Positions 49,077 through 60,210 are shown, numbered from the stretch's first letter. The stretch: DNA of 64,000 bases from Stratiolaelaps scimitus (GCA_019614645.1 JABWDB010000008.1:11184501-11248500); one strand, 5' to 3'. The notes: generated by a model from the sequence alone, not told the origin. Numbers and translations are program-made.

Positions 49077-50041
49077 TCACGAGAGGAATATATCGGTAAA
49101 AGCCATAGCTAAACAGGACAGCGCCACCCACGGACTGAGGCGTTCACCTATGCGGGCGAGTTTCCAGAACGTACTCCGCAGGCTGTAAAACACAAGAAAA
49201 CAATCGGACGCGCCCGAAAGCAGGAACACAATCTTAGGATAGGACTTGTATTGAGACGTACTAATATTGATGCTTGAAACATTGACAATTGATGTACAAT
49301 TGACTGAATTTGATTAGTACAATAAACATGACAATCTGTCGAAATGAGCAAAACATGCGGAGGTTTTCCGAGTTGTACTCGAGCGGTGTGAGCTAAACTT
49401 GTCAATTTAATCCACAGTAAGTAGACGTGTCAGAAGAATACGCGCTACAACAGGCTAGTTGAAGACTAGCGCAGAGATGCGGTAAAACATCGTATTAAAG
49501 GTAAAGGTAAAGCTTTATTTGTTTATTAAAGGAACTGCAGTTTTTACACTGCTTAAGTTCTCTTATATGTCACGACACGGGACTCGAACCTGTGACCTCT
49601 GGCTCTTTATAGCCAGAGACCACTCAACCGTCCAAGCCACCGTGCTGAAGTTGTTATTGAGTTCAGCTTCGCTGTCCCCCTGCCGTTTGACCGGCGCAAA
49701 TGTGGCCTCGCCCCACGGAGAATTTTCACCTCACATCTTTCGAAGAAAATACTCAAACTGGTTCGCTGTCGCGTTAAAGGGGTATCGTATAGTAGCAAGG
49801 TGGTATCGGCGGCGGAGGAAGCTTCCATCAGCTCTGGCACTGGTCATAAGCTGGCAACGAACGCTACCACGAAATTTGAGCAGGACATTAGAGCAGCACG
49901 AGTTTATTGTGTACGATTTGTTTCTACTAACCCCTGCTTATTCTTGTCGAGCAACGACGGGTAGAGCGACCGCACATAGGCGCACGTACAAATCATGAGC
50001 AAGAGAACGGTCAGCAGTGACTGAAAGTTGAAAATCGCCGA
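49077..50041 (-). CDS. TMEM167A: Protein Kish (TMEM167), first exon not located
   Basis: Small Golgi membrane protein of the Kish family, involved in constitutive secretion. Two exons are clear on the minus strand. The first, 50041-49932, encodes [18 protein letters not shown] and continues to [14 protein letters not shown]. It is preceded by a strong pyrimidine-rich acceptor and ends at GG|GTTAGT. The second, 49182-49077, encodes [18 protein letters not shown] through [12 protein letters not shown] and TGA. Phases agree. With an initiator Met the protein would be 72 aa, the family's usual length, with two membrane segments. The reading phase requires an upstream exon whose last codon is most simply ATG, as in other Kish genes. 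No ATG followed by a GT donor was found between 50042 and 50995, so the start is unresolved. TMEM167A and B were not separated rigorously. Confidence 0.9.
49500..49648 (-). mobile_element. tRNA-related SINE-like repeat, copy B
   Basis: Best preserved copy. On the minus strand GCACGGTGGCTTGGACGG leads into TTGAGTGG (A-box-like) and CTCTGGCTATAAAGAGCCAGAG (anticodon-arm-like hairpin). Then comes GGTTCGAGTCC, a perfect Pol III B-box, followed by the shared tail GTGACATATAAGAGAAC...AAGCAGTGTAAAAACTGCAG and TTCCTTTAATAAACAAATAAA. It lies in the Kish intron, in the same orientation as the gene. Confidence 0.8.
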
Positions 50042-50995
50042 CTGAAAAGAAAGAAAAAAAAAACCAATAATGCACCAGTTATGATCTAGAAAGGTGGCTA
50101 CGTGTTTGCATGCTGCTTGATACGTAGCAGCACACTATTACGGTAGGTTCGTTTCGATTGTTGCACGAGAAGGTGATCAAATTATTTGCACGCTTATATA
50201 TATATTTGCCTTTTTTTTTAAACCGCGTTCTACACCCGATGCTCTTCGTGCCATGCACCTTTCGCAACTTATCACTGTGTGATCTCCACTTTGTGCGATT
50301 GAAATTATAATGATTACCCGTGAGTTAGAGCAAGCATTAGAAACGTTCGAATGTTCCGGGGACATCGTTCATTGAACTCAGTTTACATGTGTTAATATTC
50401 GTCTTTATTATGTGGATACTTGATCATAATAATAATAATAATAACAACAATAATAATCAATAATGACTTATCTTTGTCTTGACATATTGCACATGCGGGT
50501 ATCTACGGCTGCATCGAGAGATGCGGTTCCGATTATATGATAGTGAGCCCTCTTCACATAACGGTTAGCTCGTGCATTAGGTTATAGAAAATAGCACAAC
50601 AAGGTTTTGTCATCATTTTTTGAGAGATATTTATTCAACGAAGTCTGTTAGTGTTAAGATGTATATACATTTGAGTTAACATTTATATTCGTTTGACTTG
50701 TTCATGGATGATCCTCGACCAGAAACACATATTGTTTTATATATGTACAAAACATTTCTACTAAAACATGATCAAAGTACTTCGTTCGCAAGTTTAGATA
50801 CATTTTATTATTACGAAGGTACCTTCACTATCCTAAGGTAGGCTACGACGAAGAATATATCTTAACTTATCCCTTCCAGTGGACGTCAGCCTCCAATTAC
50901 AACAATGCTCCCTCCCCCCCAACGAGTCAAGTGTGTCGATTTAGGTCACTTCATAAGTTTGTCTCTCTGTAACTTCGTTCGTCTGCAGTCAGTGG
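50042..50995. other. Kish upstream region / ZSWIM-like 3' flank
   Basis: AT-rich spacer between two minus-strand genes, with an AAT/AAC repeat at about 50427-50462. It must contain the Kish promoter and untranslated exon, unless the transcript starts inside the next gene. TTTATT at 50630 and 50807 (AATAAA on minus) are poly(A) candidates for the ZSWIM-like gene. Confidence 0.4.
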
Positions 50996-53632
50996 TCACT
51001 CCCTTGCGGCTCGGATAACCTTGACGACCCGCGTGGTTGTTGCGTCCGAGGCCCGCTTTCCCATCGCGATTAATTTGGCTCGTTCGCCACTCGACAACAA
51101 CAACGCCGTCGACGTGTTGGCAGCATTGCTGAGAACGACGCGGACCAACTCGCCCCCGGTTTGCCCGGCGCCGAATGGCTCCTGGTGAAGGCGCACGTTG
51201 GCAGCCCACTGCTCCGCCTGCGCTTGCGGTACAGTGTCCACGACGACATTTCGAGGTACGATGACGTGAAGCTTTGACAATGGAGCAACGGTTACCATTT
51301 GCGGGTTATGTGTCATCGTTAGTTCAGAAACAATTTCCGGACCGATCGCACCCGTCTCTACATCCGATGTCGATGGTGGCTGTAGATCGGCACCCGGTTT
51401 TTCCGTTGAGGCCACATGGTGATTTTCGCCGACGTTCGTCGAAGAACCAGACCCCGAGTTCGCAGCTTCAGCGCCAGCAAGCAGCCCCAAGACTACGTTC
51501 TGCAATGATCGAAGTCTGCCCATGTAGATCCTGAACGATTCGTCCGTCTCAGGTGCCTGAAGTGTCTCTTTTAATCGAGCTAGCTCGCTATTAACCAGGT
51601 CTAACTTCTCCTCGTGCTGAGGCAATCTGTAGCTGAGCGGCTGGCTGACAGTTAACACCATATTGCCATCCGGATGGTTGCTCCTTTGTACGTAGTCGAC
51701 GATCGCGTGTATGTGATCGCAAACTGAGTTACCTAGCTCCCACCAGCACGAGCATGAGAACTCGTGAATACAATGGCAGCATCGACAACGAGTTTCACAG
51801 CCGGACTGGCAGCCTTTCCCGGTGTGCACGACTGTGAAGTCCCCATCGGGGGTCCTGTGGACAAATTTCGATGTCGCCTGACTTTCAGCTTCATCCGCAT
51901 GATCAGGATTAGCGTTGGCTCGTGAGCTAATATTGAACGGCGAGTTGTATGAGATGAGTCCATCGACGATTTTGCTTCCCCAGCGGTTCATGACCATGTG
52001 GTCGAGGTAGAGAGACATCGTTATGTGTTCTCGTTCGAATTCACTATAGATAGTCGCACAGTCGCCACCCATGTAGCACGGCGCCCACAGGAGACTTCTG
52101 CTGACAAAGACCGTGTCGAAGAGGTCGACGAACGCTCGTGGAATATTTTCTGTCACTAGGACGTCTTGTAGCCGGGCAAGGTTTCTGGAGAACTCTTCCA
52201 CTGCGATGGGTGACTTAAACAAGCCGTCAAAGCAACTGCTGACAGCCAGCGCTTTAGCAGGTTCCGCGACGTGCTGTACTAGAGCTAGCTCCAACGTGTG
52301 CCGCATCTGCCATAGGTTGACCTGCTTTTTCGGCACTTTACCTCGTTCAAACGTGTGCAGGAAGTTCACGAAGTACTCGTCATGATCATCCGAGAAGAAC
52401 ATCTCGCAGTTGAATTTTCCGGTATGCCCTACGACGGCATAGTAAAACGTCTGAATGTAAAGTTGCGGCTCGGATGAACTCGTTATGAACCAAGCGAGGG
52501 GGAAAACGAGCAGACCATCCTCGCCATCTCGGACATAGCAGTTTAAAGTAACAATACTGAAGCTGAATTGGTGTACGGTATCGGCGCACACGGCCGCGAT
52601 GCGTGGCGAATACCTGTGGAACATTTCGAGCTGTTGCGGAGTCAAGATGACCGCGTAAAACTCCGCTGGATCAAGACCCTCCACCTCGGCTTCGCTTGGC
52701 TTGTGGACCAGCACCATGTTGGGCGAGCTCTCGAGAATACGGCCGACTTCGGCGAACATGCTAACAGCAACACTTTCGGTGAACTGCTTGCCAAAGCATT
52801 GTTCGATGTTGCGCACATCGGCCGACGACAGCCGCGCCAGCGGCGATGCCGGATGGGATAGCTGTTTCAGGAGTTCAGCGACTTTATGGGCCGGCTGACC
52901 GAGATGGATGAAGCGGGCGATGCGGCATCGGTGTGATGGGAGCAGCGACATAAATTGCTCCTCGACGGAGTGACCGTAGTGTGAGACGCAGCCCTCGACT
53001 TCGACGGAGCCGTTCGGCCGCTCGAGGACGCGCAAATGCAGGACGCATTGTATGCCCAGCTTAACAGGGCCATGGGCACGTTCTTTTCGCAATCGCAGCA
53101 ACGTGTTTTTGCCTCGGCACTTGCCGCTTCGGTGGCACATAAATTGCATTCGGGTGCCGGTACGAGCGAATTGCTTGCTGCCACAGGTACGCACGAATCG
53201 TGTGCCCGTTGTCTCCTGGTACTCCTCCATCCAAGCGTAGAAGCGCGGTATGCTCGGAAACAGCGTTGATAGCTGATCGAGTTGAATGTTGTGCACGTTC
53301 TCCAGATGCGAGCATAGATCGGCCTTCGAGTGGAATGCCGCACTACAATCGACCTCTAAACAGACCTGATCGAGGGAGGCTTTCTGTTGAGTTGTGTTAT
53401 TCCTGTGCGTTTTTCGCATATGAGACCTAAGTCCATCACGACTCTTATATGAGCGCTCGCATTGAGTGCAGCGGATCAGCTCGCCTTCAGCTACGAGCTG
53501 ATCTCCGGCTGATTCCTCTTGTACGAGTATATGGGTATCCTCTGTGCCCTCAGGTCCCCCAGATAGACCAAGCTGCTCGAGCTGCACGGTCTCGAATTCC
53601 ATCTCCTGAGAATCGCCCTTCTCTTCTTCCAT
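50996..53632 (-). CDS. C2H2 + MULE-type RNaseH + SWIM zinc-finger protein (ZSWIM3-like)
   Basis: An intact 878-residue ORF from ATG 53632. Two C2H2 fingers occupy residues 55-76 (C55, C58, H71, H76) and 91-114 (C91, C96, H109, H114). A FAR1-like/ZSWIM3 N-terminal region follows (residues ~130-230, with RTCGSKQF and GCVSHYGHSVEEQ). Then comes a Mutator-like (MULE) DDE transposase fold: CADTVHQFSFSIV (near 345), MFFSDDHDEYFVNFL (near 415) and VNLWQMRHTLELAL, the counterpart of the MULE CxxH motif. The SWIM finger is SCSCWWELGNSVCDHIH (near 625). The tail after ~700 is unstructured, then basic. This architecture matches the ZSWIM1/3 group, treated as domesticated MULE transposases acting as nuclear DNA-binding proteins. 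There are no terminal repeats or frame damage, consistent with a host gene; exact orthology is unproven. Confidence 0.85.
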   Translation of the reverse strand: MEEEKGDSQEMEFETVQLEQLGLSGGPEGTEDTHILVQEESAGDQLVAEGELIRCTQCERSYKSRDGLRSHMRKTHRNNTTQQKASLDQVCLEVDCSAAFHSKADLCSHLENVHNIQLDQLSTLFPSIPRFYAWMEEYQETTGTRFVRTCGSKQFARTGTRMQFMCHRSGKCRGKNTLLRLRKERAHGPVKLGIQCVLHLRVLERPNGSVEVEGCVSHYGHSVEEQFMSLLPSHRCRIARFIHLGQPAHKVAELLKQLSHPASPLARLSSADVRNIEQCFGKQFTESVAVSMFAEVGRILESSPNMVLVHKPSEAEVEGLDPAEFYAVILTPQQLEMFHRYSPRIAAVCADTVHQFSFSIVTLNCYVRDGEDGLLVFPLAWFITSSSEPQLYIQTFYYAVVGHTGKFNCEMFFSDDHDEYFVNFLHTFERGKVPKKQVNLWQMRHTLELALVQHVAEPAKALAVSSCFDGLFKSPIAVEEFSRNLARLQDVLVTENIPRAFVDLFDTVFVSRSLLWAPCYMGGDCATIYSEFEREHITMSLYLDHMVMNRWGSKIVDGLISYNSPFNISSRANANPDHADEAESQATSKFVHRTPDGDFTVVHTGKGCQSGCETRCRCCHCIHEFSCSCWWELGNSVCDHIHAIVDYVQRSNHPDGNMVLTVSQPLSYRLPQHEEKLDLVNSELARLKETLQAPETDESFRIYMGRLRSLQNVVLGLLAGAEAANSGSGSSTNVGENHHVASTEKPGADLQPPSTSDVETGAIGPEIVSELTMTHNPQMVTVAPLSKLHVIVPRNVVVDTVPQAQAEQWAANVRLHQEPFGAGQTGGELVRVVLSNAANTSTALLLSSGERAKLIAMGKRASDATTTRVVKVIRAARE

Positions 53633-53919
53633 TTCAGCTGTTCTGTTTATTGGTGAAATATATAATACACCCCCCTTGTTACCACCAATTTACAGTGACC
53701 AAGCCACAGCCCGCTATAGGCAATAGTCTATGGCAATCCATGGGCCGCTTGAGCCCCAACATTACAGGATCATATTGAGCGGAATATTCGTCCTCTCGAA
53801 TGTGGAGATTTCTCTTCGATACACGTCTCTGCCGGCCAGAGTCGCCAATTTGTTTAGCGCTCAATCCGAACTTGAATCTTGGAGAAAATTCGGCATTTAG
53901 TAGCCCTAACGCTCTGCAC

Positions 53920-54323
53920 TTAGCGCTCCGGCTCTTTAGCGACCGGCTGAGTCCAATTGGCCACAAAGCCACTGCGTCGAGTCACGGGAATCACAATTAC
54001 ACTTGCATGACACAGCTTGACGTCCTCAGGAACTCCAAAGACATCTTTTTTCTTGAAATCACGAGCACATCGCTCACAACAAACATCCAAATAGCGCCAT
54101 CTTGGAATGGTTTTGAAGAGTACGGGGCGGTATCCATGTGAGGGCTGAGGGTGGCACTGACATGACACGTACTTTTATCGTTTCAAAAGAATCATAGAAA
54201 TCGCCGTTATGGGAAAACAACATGCTGCTATCCATTAATTTGCCGTAACGCTACCGAGCCATAAATCCAGCTGATGAAAGATGTTAGATTTAGTATTTTA
54301 TAAAACGAAGATATCTATGTCTT

Positions 54324-54360
<37 letters not shown>

Positions 54361-54511
54361 GGAGGGAGAGACTGGGGACCTGCACTGAGGCCGCGTGCGA
54401 CCGTAGAGGCTATCAGCGGCCGAGGTATAACCCTACCCTGTCCATACTACTTGGAATACAAGTTTGCTAATTTTGACGAGAGGGTTCAGTTGATTTTTTT
54501 GCACTCACCAT
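53920..54511 (-). CDS. Possible small two-exon protein (79 aa), unrecognised
   Basis: A minus-strand donor directly after an ATG (ATG|GTGAGT, 54511-54509) can be joined in phase 0 to an exon at 54156-53920. That exon encodes CHPQPSHGYRPVLFKTIPRW, then a cysteine cluster DVCCERC, and ends TAA. A CRE-like TGACGTCA half-palindrome lies about 65 bases upstream of the ATG. Against it, the acceptor lacks a pyrimidine tract and all three frames are fairly open in the second exon. No family was recognised. Confidence 0.25.
54318..54362. repeat. Compound AT/GA microsatellite
   Basis: An AT tract runs directly into a GA tract upstream of the weak minus-strand candidates. Confidence 0.95.
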
Positions 54512-54847
54512 GATTTAGAAGGGTCGGAACAACTGGTAAACTGTCACCACATCACTATACTCTTCGACTCATCAGCTGACGTCACCGAACGGCGACCGTA
54601 GCTTTGGCATTACTTCGAAAATTGTGCGAACGCGTCAAGCCTAGGTCAATAGTTTGCAAAATAGTCGCTCATGTCGACATAAAGGTACGTTCCCTAATAA
54701 CGTGAAGGTTGACACAAGTATATGTATTAGTCATTGCCGAAAAAGTATCCCCATAATTTGTAGAGTGCGTCGCACCTATACGAATGTGGATTTCGGGGTG
54801 CCGCCCGTACTCAACATGCGCTCTGCCAGAAAATATCAACACTTTAC

Positions 54848-54965
54848 CCCCCCACAAGAGCGACAACAACAAACCGACAGCATTGGAAAGCCGCTCCTGA
54901 TCTGGTAGCACTATGAGACGCTCCTGCAACTGTTGAAACTGGCCATCAGAAATTGTGCGTTCCAT
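54848..54965 (-). CDS. Possible first coding exon of an unidentified minus-strand gene
   Basis: ATG in an ideal start context (GTCACCATGG) opens MERTISDGQFQQLQERLIVL and continues to LLLSLLWG before a usable donor (GGGGG|GTAAAG). An acceptor-like TTTTCAG lies upstream. Downstream partner exons could not be fixed, and the protein is not recognised. It sits about 285 bases from the MBD2/3 start, in divergent orientation. Confidence 0.25.
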
Positions 54966-55249
54966 GGTGACTTATTGTACTGTCGTAACCTATCTGAAAA
55001 TGTGATACTTTTGTTGCAAAGCGAACACGAGCGGGAACCGTGGCCTGCTCAGAGGCTTTCGGCAGCGGGCTACAAGTTCTTTGGCTAGATAAGTGAATGT
55101 TATTATCGAATTGTTTGGTGAGAGTCCAGCGAGACCTGTCGTCGAGTTGTTGATGATAAGCTGAGTGCAAACAAATAAACCAGGATCAGTGGCCCAATCG
55201 TGGTTTGTGCCGTGTTGCCCATTGGATCACAAAAGCGAACTTAGGTTAG

Positions 55250-57795
55250 ATGGCAGATTTGTATCTGCCGAAAGGTTGGAGGCGCGAAGAACAGGCTCGA
55301 AGGTTGGGCCTGTCAGCCGGAAAGGTTGACGTATTTTACTACGGGTAAGAAAGTTTGGTCATTTTATTATAATAAGGCATAATAATGTATTTTTCTTGCG
55401 TTGTTTATAACCTAATAATTGATGATAAATGACGGTAGTTGAAGAAAGGCCGTTTACAGAATAGCTTACCCGGGGTATGGGTTTAATTTTCTTATCCCGC
55501 CGTTATTGTGTAGGCAACATTATAGGCGGTCTGGTAGCAAGGCCGGATCGTCAGATGGAATATTTATTCTTATTTGTGTTATCACTGTTTCAGAAACATG
55601 CATTTGTTGATGACCACATTTTTCCGCTAAGTTAATTTATTATTATTCTTAGTTTCTTCTCTGGCTGGTCAATTCCCTTAAAGATAGAGCAAAGTCGTCC
55701 TTTCAGTGTGAATTGATCTGTTGAGCATTCACCATACGATCTAAAGCTTAACTGCTAAGTATGATCTAAAATTCAAATTTTCACTAATTAATGGGCTAGA
55801 TCTACATTAATCTTCGCATCGTAACCCCGGAACGTTTACACAACTCTCGAATCCAATAGTAAATACAATAGATACACCGCTCCCAAGGCACGGTGGAATC
55901 ACGACTATACATATCTTCATTCAGCGGCGTCTTGGACGGGGCTAAGCTCTAACTATAACAAGGCTGAGGCTGTTGGTTCGTGTCCCGCGAACCTGGTGAC
56001 ACGTAAGAGAAGCATTGTAAATATTGCAGTTCCTTTAATCAACCAATAAACGTTACATCAGAGTATGTCGTGCAAACAATTAAATCTACTACGCCCCTTC
56101 ATGTTGATGCTGTCGTTTTGTGTTTCGAGCAGACCCGACGGCCAGAGGTACCGTTCCAAGCAGCAGCTTGCCAGAGCCCTGGGTGACGCCGTGGACCTGA
56201 CGGCATTCGACTTCCGGACGGGTAAGCTGAGTGCGGCCGGAGCGCGCAAAGCCCGCCAGCACAGCCGAGTAACGAGTGGAGGGAACGGAGGTGGCCCGTC
56301 GTACGAATACCTTCGAGGTCTGAAAGCTGAAGCATGCCTTGTGGCGCCCATTCGACAAACGGCATCGATTTTCAAGCAGCCCGTTACCGTTATACACCAC
56401 ATGAAGGATCACACGTCGACAAAGCACGATATAAAAACCGTCGTTCCGAGTGACAAACCAAAGCACGTAGGTTGAAATTGGGACGCTGTAGGGACATGTT
56501 TTTCTCGCTGAAATCGAACAAGTAACTTTTCTAGTCTCTCTGATCGATCTGTACTGTCAATAGTCGTATAAGAAGCAAAGGAGTGGACAGTGACAGTTGA
56601 TGTCATTGCCCCGAAGTGATTCCGCTGAAGTGGCTGGCCCCAGTCGGGGGCCATCTCGAGAACTTAAGCGTTGTTAAATGGCAGTTCCGTTAATAGATCA
56701 CATATCTGAATTGAATTGAACCTCGGCAAATAGGAAAATGAATGCAGGCTCATAAACACTAAGGTTAAGTCCTGAGCCCTTAAAATGTGCAAATTTACTT
56801 CAAGGTAGCCATAGAGACACATGTTATTTTCGATGTCATAGTTGCCAGTTTACTGCCAGCTGTGATGTACATATAACATTGGCTGTTGCTTGTACAGCAG
56901 AGTGTTGACGTAGTTCGGTAATAATGTATAGCGATATAACCGTCTTGTTGTATTCGTTCGGCTCCTGTCATCTTTGCGAGTACAGCAGCCTCCCTTTCAG
57001 CTATTTTGGGAACGTCGACTCCAGGGCTTGGGGACAAGCGATCGCAACGGCTTGGCTCAATCGTCTCTCGAATTGCCCCGCGGTATCCGTGGAATATCGC
57101 TTGACCTCAGCAAAGACACTCTTCTGCGCAGTGTAGCCACGGCTCTTCACGTGTCGCAAGGCCCTGTCGTGGGACAGCTCCACGCCAAGGGCCAACAAGA
57201 CCGACATCCAGCCGTTTACATTAACCCTGATCAACCCCTTGTACAGGTAAGTTCGCAGGCTTGTTTGCGTCGTACAGAGTTTGGTTATAATACATTAATT
57301 GTAATTTCATATCACAGGCTGAGTTAAGTGCACATGTAATTATCGGCGGCCACCCAGGTGGAATAGGGACGGTGAACTTCACGGGACTCGATAACATATT
57401 ATTTAGAAGGATTATATCACTCGTTCGACATCCTTCGATTGTTTGAGAAATATTTCCACACATTTCTCCATTCGTTTCGTAACGAGAAGCCGTTATATTG
57501 GAAAAATTGTCAAGTAAACTAAGGTTGTATTACTTAACTTAACAAGTTGTATTACTTAATTTTATGATTCAAGATGCAAGAGATATCAAAGCCTGTCCTA
57601 CGGCCTAGTGTCCTATCGTCTGCGTTTGCACATGTCGTATTCCGTCAACGACCTATTATCAATTTTGTTCGTTTTGTCCGACAGGCACTGATTGTGACCG
57701 AGGAAGATATTCGCAAACAGGAGGAACAGGTTGTCATGGCCCGAAAGCAGTTACAGGCCGCTCTACAAGAACTGCGTAACATCGTTGAACAATGA
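55250..57795 (+). CDS. MBD2/3: Methyl-CpG-binding domain protein 2/3, 4 exons
   Basis: Subunit of the NuRD chromatin-remodelling/deacetylase complex. Exons: 55250-55344, 56133-56466, 57001-57246, 57685-57795. Phases agree and give 261 aa. Exons 1-2 carry the MBD (LPKGWRREEQARRLGLSAGK, then DVFYYGPDGQRYRSKQQLARALG and TAFDFRTGK). The end of exon 2 has the MBD2/3 signature IRQTASIFKQPVT. Exon 3 has LFWERRLQGL and LLRSVATALH. Exon 4 is the C-terminal helix TEEDIRKQEEQVV, which in MBD2/3 pairs with p66/GATAD2. The N-terminus is short, starting only a few residues before LPKGW. The MBD keeps Lys where mammalian MBD3 has His, but has Phe in DVFYY where MBD2 has Tyr. A 3'UTR may run to AATAAA at 58681. 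Confidence 0.95.
55885..56040 (+). mobile_element. tRNA-related SINE-like repeat, copy C
   Basis: Plus-strand copy in MBD2/3 intron 1, ending about 90 bases before exon 2. It starts AAGGCACGGTGG, has a diverged insert, then CTTGGACGGGGCTAAG and the B-box-like GGTTCGTGTCC. It ends with the common tail GTGACACGTAAGAGAAGC...GTAAATATTGCAG and TTCCTTTAATCAACCAATAAA, matching copies A and B. Confidence 0.75.
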
Positions 57796-60210
57796 ACAAA
57801 TAATGAATAGCTTTCGGCTATCCCCTGCTGGAATTACTGTGAAACACCTGGCCCTACAAAGACATCGCTAGCAGAAGTATCTGCCCTGCCGCATTTCTGC
57901 GCATATCTGGTGCAACCAGTGCAGTCTATGAAATATTTAGGATAGACTCTATACATAGACTATACATACATATGCAACTATAATGGCTCACAATGGGACA
58001 TATATATATGTGTAAATCAGATGTGGAAATCTACCTTTCATATGGGGGCTGATATTACAGAGCGTTTTTCAACGTCCACGCTCGTAGCATGTTAGCGCAA
58101 ACACGGTAGACTGCCTAGAAGATTATGGTTGCACGTGGCTCTTCGGAGACTTTTGTCAACAAGTAGAACCACTGTACCCCACCTCCCACATCTGTCGTGC
58201 AAGATCGAAGTACACGGAGCTAGGTAGAAGTCTGGGAGAGGCACACAGGTGCTCCCACAGGCCGAGTACATTGTAGGAAAGATGAATTCGAAAATGAATA
58301 TATCCCTAGTTCCTGTATATGACTTTCACTTTTATTTAACTTATTATTTATAGATATTAGTAAGTAATATGTGGAGATTGTGCTAGGGATGGCGACACGC
58401 GACTTGTATAGTCAGCCCACCCCCATCGTGGTTTGTCGAAATCTCGTATATACATTTGTGTTTTTATTTTGGGTCGAATTCATTAATTGTTGATATATTA
58501 CTTGAATGGAATAGATTCGACGAATGAATTGTACAAATATAAATAGTGGTGCAATAGCCAATGATTGAACCACATCAATTAACAAAATTAAGAGCTCAAT
58601 CGGGTCTTTGCACACGGCGTTACTGCACAAGTATTGAACAGTGACCGCATCATGGCAATCGCAAGCCACAAGAGAACCTCAATAAAAATATTTTCCCTTC
58701 ATTCCAATAATTTGGCGCGACGTCTCTTAATTATCCAAGGACACAGGACACTACCTGTGTGTTGTTCTAGGTATCACTGTGCACAGTAATTTGTATATAC
58801 TTTGTCAAGCGCCTTTTAGAGTAAGTACCTGTACCTGTCAGAGTTCGTTTGTGAGAAAGTAAGCTACAGCTAAAACAGTAGAGTAGGACGTATGTTTACA
58901 GCTAGAATAAATAGTAGACTTATGGTCGGGGCCCAAAGAGTGGGTTTACAGTTGTAAACGACCCTGCTCCAACTCATCTTGGGGGCGCATCTTAATAGAC
59001 GGACACATAAGAAAACCCGAATAGGTAGGGTCGTAGGATCCGTTCAATCATGAGACAGTGAAGAAAATAAAAAAAACTGAGACTGAGCAAAGAACGATTT
59101 ATAAACACAGGTATGTATGCTTTCCATTGAATTTATATGATTCGAAACTCTATAATTTAAAATGCCTTATTTTCGAAAGCGTATAGAGCAAGGTGTAGTT
59201 TTCCAATATACCAACTAGCGTATATTCGAACTGGACGACTGTCTCGAATATTCGGAAGAGACATATATCGAACAGTATTAGCAACCAGGACGTCTATCAA
59301 TTCGGTGAAACATCAGTGACAACCTGAATCACCTCCGCATATGTCTTTCTCGGTTGTTATTATCAGATTCACACTTTGCATACATTTCTACAAGCGATTC
59401 GATATTCTAGTTACTAGTTACGGTTGGCTGGCGTGGTCTTTGATGACGAACACTGCCTGTTTTGTTAGATCCCAACTGAGTGTACTCAAGTTTGAAATAA
59501 GAGCAATGGCCTTTAACAAAATTTCGCCAAGTAGTAAAATAAGAAAAGCCTCAATACCGTAGTACTACAGGAATCGATGGTCAACTAAGCCTAGGTGATT
59601 ATTTATCCGTATATGATTCTCTTTCGTGGTTATGATTTATTTTCAATAATTCGGCTAATTCCAATTCAAAATATTAAATGTTCTCAATATAATCACACAT
59701 AGTAAAGGTTAAATGTGTGTACTTTAATTTTGTTCTATAGCTGATACTCGGTTGTCTTCCTTCTGTGACAGTAGCTGAAGGTAGCCTGTAATCAGCTACT
59801 TTTACTATCACATATGCCCTCAGTCGTTCTGTTTGCCCTGACGAATCATAAGCAGGGCCCTATTTACCGCACGCGGAAGTTAATAAAAACATACTGAAAT
59901 CGGTACGACTGATACTTAAAACACCTTACGGTAATTTATTAATATAATAATCATCATTATCTATAGTTACTCCCTCTGGCCCCGGCTCCCGTGCTGGTGA
60001 CAATATACACGCACCGTTAGCGGTGGCATCGCGATCAGTTGCGGCTGTATGATATATTGCTGTATCATTTTGCTGAGAGAAGATTGACAGACTTCGCTTC
60101 GGAAAGCGCACATGTACGATGGTAAAGTCTCCTTAATAGGGACCTTGTTTTTTTTTTCAATCATTTCAAAGTATTGGCATCGTCAAAATTTCTCACTAAT
60201 TTGTAGCAGC
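57796..60210. other. Convergent region between MBD2/3 and MIC10
   Basis: Likely two 3'UTRs and a spacer. AATAAA at 58681-58686 suits MBD2/3, and TTTATT at 59935-59940 (AATAAA on minus) suits MIC10. Open frames at 58412-58669 (minus) and 59341-59562 (plus) have no recognised domain. Confidence 0.5.
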
